Part shown: piece by piece, positions 61,246 through 64,000 of the stretch
Position numbering within the stretch: the first letter of the stretch is position 1
Layout of the letters: every line of letters starts with the position of its first letter
Assembly (NCBI GenBank): GCA_017480485.1
Contig: JAFVAN010000013.1
Coordinates: 1 to 64,000, forward strand
Reading direction: 5' to 3'
Origin: Ruminococcus sp.
GTDB lineage: Bacteria > Bacillota_A > Clostridia > Oscillospirales > Ruminococcaceae
Length of the DNA: 64,000 nucleotides
The notes under the pieces: generated by a model
Database searches by the model: none
What the model saw: only the letters and a program-made list of their open reading frames with translations
What the model was told of the DNA's origin: nothing
Made by a program: the position numbers and the translations under genes

Positions 61246-62640
61246 GATTTAAGCCGCCTCGGCAGAGATTATCTGATGACAGGTCAGTATATCGAGATGA
61301 TTTTTCCCGAATATGATGTGAGATACATAGCGGTCAATGACAATGTTGATACGCTCAAAGCAGAGAACGAAATGATGATATTTCGCAACGTATTTAATGA
61401 TTTTTACGCCAGAGACTGCTCGAAGAAGGTCAGAGCCGTACTGAGGGCAAAAGGAATGTCGGGTAAGCCTATGGCGGCGAATCCGCCGTACGGATACAGG
61501 AAATCGGAGCTTGATAAGGACGTATGGGAGATAGACGAGGAATCTGCTGCTGTGGTCAGGCGCATATTCAGGCTTTGCATTGAAGGTCACGGACCATTCC
61601 AAATCGCAGAATTATTGTCATCAGACAAAGTGCTGATACCTGCAGCTTATGCCAAAAAGAAAGGCTACGGGAGATCGTCGCAATATAAGAATCCTACCAA
61701 ATGGGGAAATCAGACGGTATCTAAAATACTTGAAAATGCAGAGTACCTCGGTCATACAATAAACTTCAAGACCTACCGCAAGTCCTTCAAGCATAAAAAA
61801 CGCTTACAAAATCCGAAAGAGAACTGGGTCATATTTGAACACACACATCCTGCAATTATATCACAGCATGATTTTGACCTTGTGCAGGAGATACGAAAGC
61901 AAAAAAGGAGACCTCAGAAAAACGATAAAGTAAATATTTTTTCTGGAGTTGTATACTGCGCAGACTGCGGAAAGCCGATGTATCTCAACAGCTCCGTTTC
62001 AAGCGGTAAGCGTGTGGAATACTTCAAGTGCAGCACATATTCCGGCGAAAAATCCGAATGCACATCGCATTATATACGCACCGGAGTGTTGAGCACTATT
62101 GTACCTAACGAGTTAAACAAGCTGCTCAGTCATGTCCATGATAACAGAGAGACTTTTATTGAGATGGCTGTTAAGCAGTCGGGTGAAAGCCGTAATGCTG
62201 AGATAAAGGCAGCCAAAAAGAGTATTGCTAAATCCGAAAAAAGGATAGCGGAGATTGACAAGCTGTTCAAGCGGCTCTTTGAGGAAAACGTTTCGGGAAA
62301 GCTCACGGACGAAAGGTTTGAGAGAATGTCGGAGAGCTATGATTCTGAACAGAAGCAGCTTGAGGAAAACGTTGCAGAGCTAAAAAAACTTGTAGAAACC
62401 AAAGAGCAGCAAAACAGCGACATCAGTCGGTTTATGGATATCATAGACAAATACGAGCAACTCAGCGATATGACCGCCGAACAGCTTCACGAGCTTGTTG
62501 ACCGGATAGAAGTTCATGAGGGCGACAAGTCAAGCGGTCACCGCAAACAGAGAATCGACATTTATTTCAGGTTCAGAATAGCTCAGGCTACGGTAGTATT
62601 TGACAAGCAGGAATTCAAGAGAATGCAGCTTAGTGCGTAA
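61246..62640 (+). pseudogene. Large serine recombinase lacking its catalytic N-terminus
   Basis: The frame starts mid-domain with DLSRLGRDYL at 61246 just after a stop at 61237-61239, then TGQYIEMIFPEYDVRYIAVN, RAKGMSGKPMAANPPYGYRK, a zinc-ribbon YCADCGKPMYLN with a distant Cys, and a long coiled coil (about 300-420). These are the usual parts of transposon-type large serine recombinases. The first 70 or so residues, with the nucleophilic Ser, are missing. An ATG at 61276 could make a 454-residue protein, but it could not recombine DNA. A 5' deletion or insertion of the neighbouring element is likely. Confidence 0.85.
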
Positions 62641-62748
62641 ACAGCGCAATTTAAGAGAGTTGCCAAAGCTTGTTTATTGCGCTTTCTCCGGGGGTGGGAT
62701 ACCGTTTTTTGCCGGAAGCCGTTCATACAGCAGCTCCTGCTTTCCATA

Positions 62749-63480
62749 TCAAAGCTCGAAGATCGAATCGGCCTTCTTGCCCTTTTTCTTTTTCTTGTTC
62801 TGGCGGATGAGCTCCAGAGGGTCGCCGAACATTTCCTTGGCCTTGTCGTGGTCCAGAGGTGCGGGCTCCTCCTCTCCCGTATTCAGGAAGGAGGTCATCT
62901 CCTGCATCAGCAGCTTCTGCTCAAAGACCGCAACTGCGTCGTCGCAGGTCTCGGCCTCGCCGTTCTCAACTATCTCGATGATCTGGTCGATATTGTCCAT
63001 GTAATCCAGAGACATGAAGTCGATGCGCTTTTTAAGGCTCCTGTAGTAGTCGTCTCGCTGTCTTTCCAGCTGTGAGTCGCGGCTCTCGAGGACTGCGATC
63101 TGCTCTGTGATGCCCTCGTTTACCTCGGCCTGATGTGCTATCGCCTCAGACAGGCGGTATTTCACTATCATGATGCCTGCTATCGCCAGCACCACAGTCG
63201 CCACCGCAAAGATGATGATGCCGACGAGCCAGAATTTAAATCCTATTATCAGCAGTATCAGCAGCGACAGCAGAAGTCCGCCGCCCAGCGCGATAAGCAG
63301 CGCCTTCATGCACTTTGCCTTGAAATCGAATTCCTTTTCAACATCATACTGATTATGGACGTAGCTTTTCAAATATTCTTTATTCTGAGCATTTACCTTA
63401 ACAGCGTCCTCAAACTCATAATAGCGCTGAAAATACTCCTTCGCCTGTTTGAGGCGCTCAAGTTCCCCCGAAGCTGCCAT
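62749..63480 (-). CDS. Two-TM coiled-coil membrane protein, unknown function
   Basis: 243 residues. Residues 1-55 are a charged helix; two membrane helices follow (ALLIALGGGLLLSLLILLII and LVGIIIFAVATVVLAIAGIM), then a long coiled coil with AVLESRDSQLERQRDDYY and a Lys-rich end. No family recognised. ATG 63480 has AGAGG upstream, and a good promoter lies 67 bases further. It appears to be a normal chromosomal gene outside the mobile region. Confidence 0.7.
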   Translation of the reverse strand: MAASGELERLKQAKEYFQRYYEFEDAVKVNAQNKEYLKSYVHNQYDVEKEFDFKAKCMKALLIALGGGLLLSLLILLIIGFKFWLVGIIIFAVATVVLAIAGIMIVKYRLSEAIAHQAEVNEGITEQIAVLESRDSQLERQRDDYYRSLKKRIDFMSLDYMDNIDQIIEIVENGEAETCDDAVAVFEQKLLMQEMTSFLNTGEEEPAPLDHDKAKEMFGDPLELIRQNKKKKKGKKADSIFEL

Positions 63481-63546
63481 AGCCTTTATCCTCTCATTTC
63501 AATCTCGCGGCGAAAAGACACAGCTCCGCCGCTTATACATACAACC

Positions 63547-63575
63547 AGTATATCACACAATACATAGTTTGTCAA
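63547..63575 (-). promoter_or_regulatory. Promoter of the two-TM protein gene
   Basis: Minus strand TTGACA (63575-63570), 17-base spacer, TATACT (63552-63547), with TGA before the -10. Same extended -10 design as the promoters at 34598-34626 and 37677-37705. Confidence 0.75.
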
Positions 63576-63601
63576 TCTTTTTCGCAAAAAAATACACAGC
63601 A

Positions 63602-63691
63602 GGCGGTGCCCCGCCAGGGCAATTCGCGTGAGCACTCGCAAGCTCGGGCGGTGCCCCGCCTAGGCAAGTCGCGTGAGCACTCGCAAGCTCG
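63602..63691. repeat. GC-rich 45-bp tandem repeat, two copies
   Basis: Copies at 63602-63646 and 63647-63691 differ at a few bases only. Each begins GGCGGTGCCCCGCC, which can fold as a 5-bp stem, and includes GCGTGAGCACTCGCAAGCTCG-like GC-rich sequence, very unlike the AT-rich surroundings. The rest of the 463-base gap 63481-63943 holds two promoters and nothing else recognised. Confidence 0.8.
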
Positions 63692-63866
63692 TTTACAGCT
63701 GTGTAGTATTAAGGAACTCCCTCGCGATACGGTGGCACGCAAAAAGAATGAGGGGGAGGAGAGGGCGCTTTCGGGACTTTTCTATCCTCTCACCTCTAAA
63801 AAAGACCAAAGTCCACCCGCCCGAGGGTGTAATTTTGTTCAAAGCGACAATTCTCGCGGTTTGCTG

Positions 63867-63895
63867 TTGCGCTTTTCAAAAAAGCAGACTATAAT
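63867..63895 (+). promoter_or_regulatory. Promoter for the gene at the right edge
   Basis: TTGCGC (63867-63872), 17-base spacer, TATAAT (63890-63895). It lies about 50 bases before the probable start codon at 63944. Confidence 0.55.
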
Positions 63896-63943
63896 AGTAT
63901 ATGCGAATAAAAATAGTGAATACAAGGAAGAGGGAAAACAGAG

Positions 63944-64000
63944 TTGGATAAGATCACGTTTTTCAGAGATCTTGCGATAATATTCCTTTCGGCAAAGATA
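63944..64000 (+). CDS. Start of a probable membrane transporter (cut by window end)
   Basis: Only 19 codons: TTG start with GGAAGAGGG upstream, then DKITFFRDLAIIFLSAKI. The hydrophobic first helix resembles the N-terminus of CPA2-type cation:proton antiporters, but too little is visible to be sure. Confidence 0.45.
   Translation, partial: MDKITFFRDLAIIFLSAKI

Noticed and set aside
63602..63691. CRISPR array
   Set aside because: The two copies are directly abutting with no unique spacers, and no cas genes are nearby.

Overview
The window looks like a piece of a gut or rumen Firmicutes chromosome, probably Oscillospiraceae and most like Ruminococcus. That is inferred from gene content and style: AGGAGG-type ribosome sites, consensus TTGACA/TATAAT promoters often with an extended -10, SpoVG- and DUF3852-type mobile-element genes, and Thr-rich lipoproteins. 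No rRNA, tRNA or CRISPR array was recognised. Almost every gene up to 61 kb lies on the minus strand.

Region 1 (1-10.8 kb) holds three tandem paralogous superfamily-2 helicases. Their motor domains are nearly identical, but their C-terminal Helicase-Associated (HA) repeat arrays differ (at least 8, then 5, then 7 repeats). Next come two paralogous NTP_transf_5-type nucleotidyltransferases and a small unknown gene.

Region 2 (10.9-34.4 kb) is one long leftward surface-polysaccharide locus read from a consensus promoter at 34.6 kb. It encodes an initiating sugar-phosphate transferase, two GT4 glycosyltransferases and a GT-A glycosyltransferase, a Wzy-like polymerase and a Wzx-like flippase. Sugar supply is CapE-CapF-CapG for UDP-L-FucNAc, and RmlA-RmlB with a VioA-like aminotransferase and a GNAT for a dTDP-4-amino sugar. 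A CDP-glycerol-type cytidylyltransferase overlaps a LicD transferase gene. Unusually, three consecutive ATP-grasp ligases (one Ddl-like) and a class I aminotransferase sit inside the locus, which suggests amino-acid or peptide chemistry on the glycan. An SMC/OLD-type AAA ATPase gene interrupts the sugar genes.

Region 3 (34.7-37.8 kb) carries two related tyrosine recombinases around a SLOG-like gene. The second recombinase and a perfect outward promoter are enclosed by an exact 19-bp inverted repeat. In the present orientation the promoter fires into a hairpin; inverted, it would drive the SLOG-like gene. This looks like a promoter phase-switch.

Region 4 (37.8-61.2 kb) is a decayed integrative conjugative element. 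It has a coupling ATPase (VirD4/TraG) whose 5' end is fused by deletion to a truncated DUF3991/TOPRIM primase gene, a DUF3852 pilin-like protein, and a 1640-residue NlpC/P60 plus Cna-B adhesin with a sortase-like anchor. It also has a transglutaminase-like lipoprotein, SpoVG, DUF3849, YodL and DUF4314 proteins, Dam and Dcm methyltransferases, a BRO antirepressor, and an amidoligase paired with a gamma-glutamylcyclotransferase. The Dcm gene is split exactly after the catalytic Cys codon by a 724-bp ORF-less group II intron; removing it restores a continuous frame. No relaxase, VirB4 or VirB6 was recognised.

Region 5 (61.2-64 kb) has a serine recombinase lacking its catalytic N-terminus, a two-TM coiled-coil protein, a GC-rich 45-bp tandem repeat, and the first codons of a probable membrane transporter.
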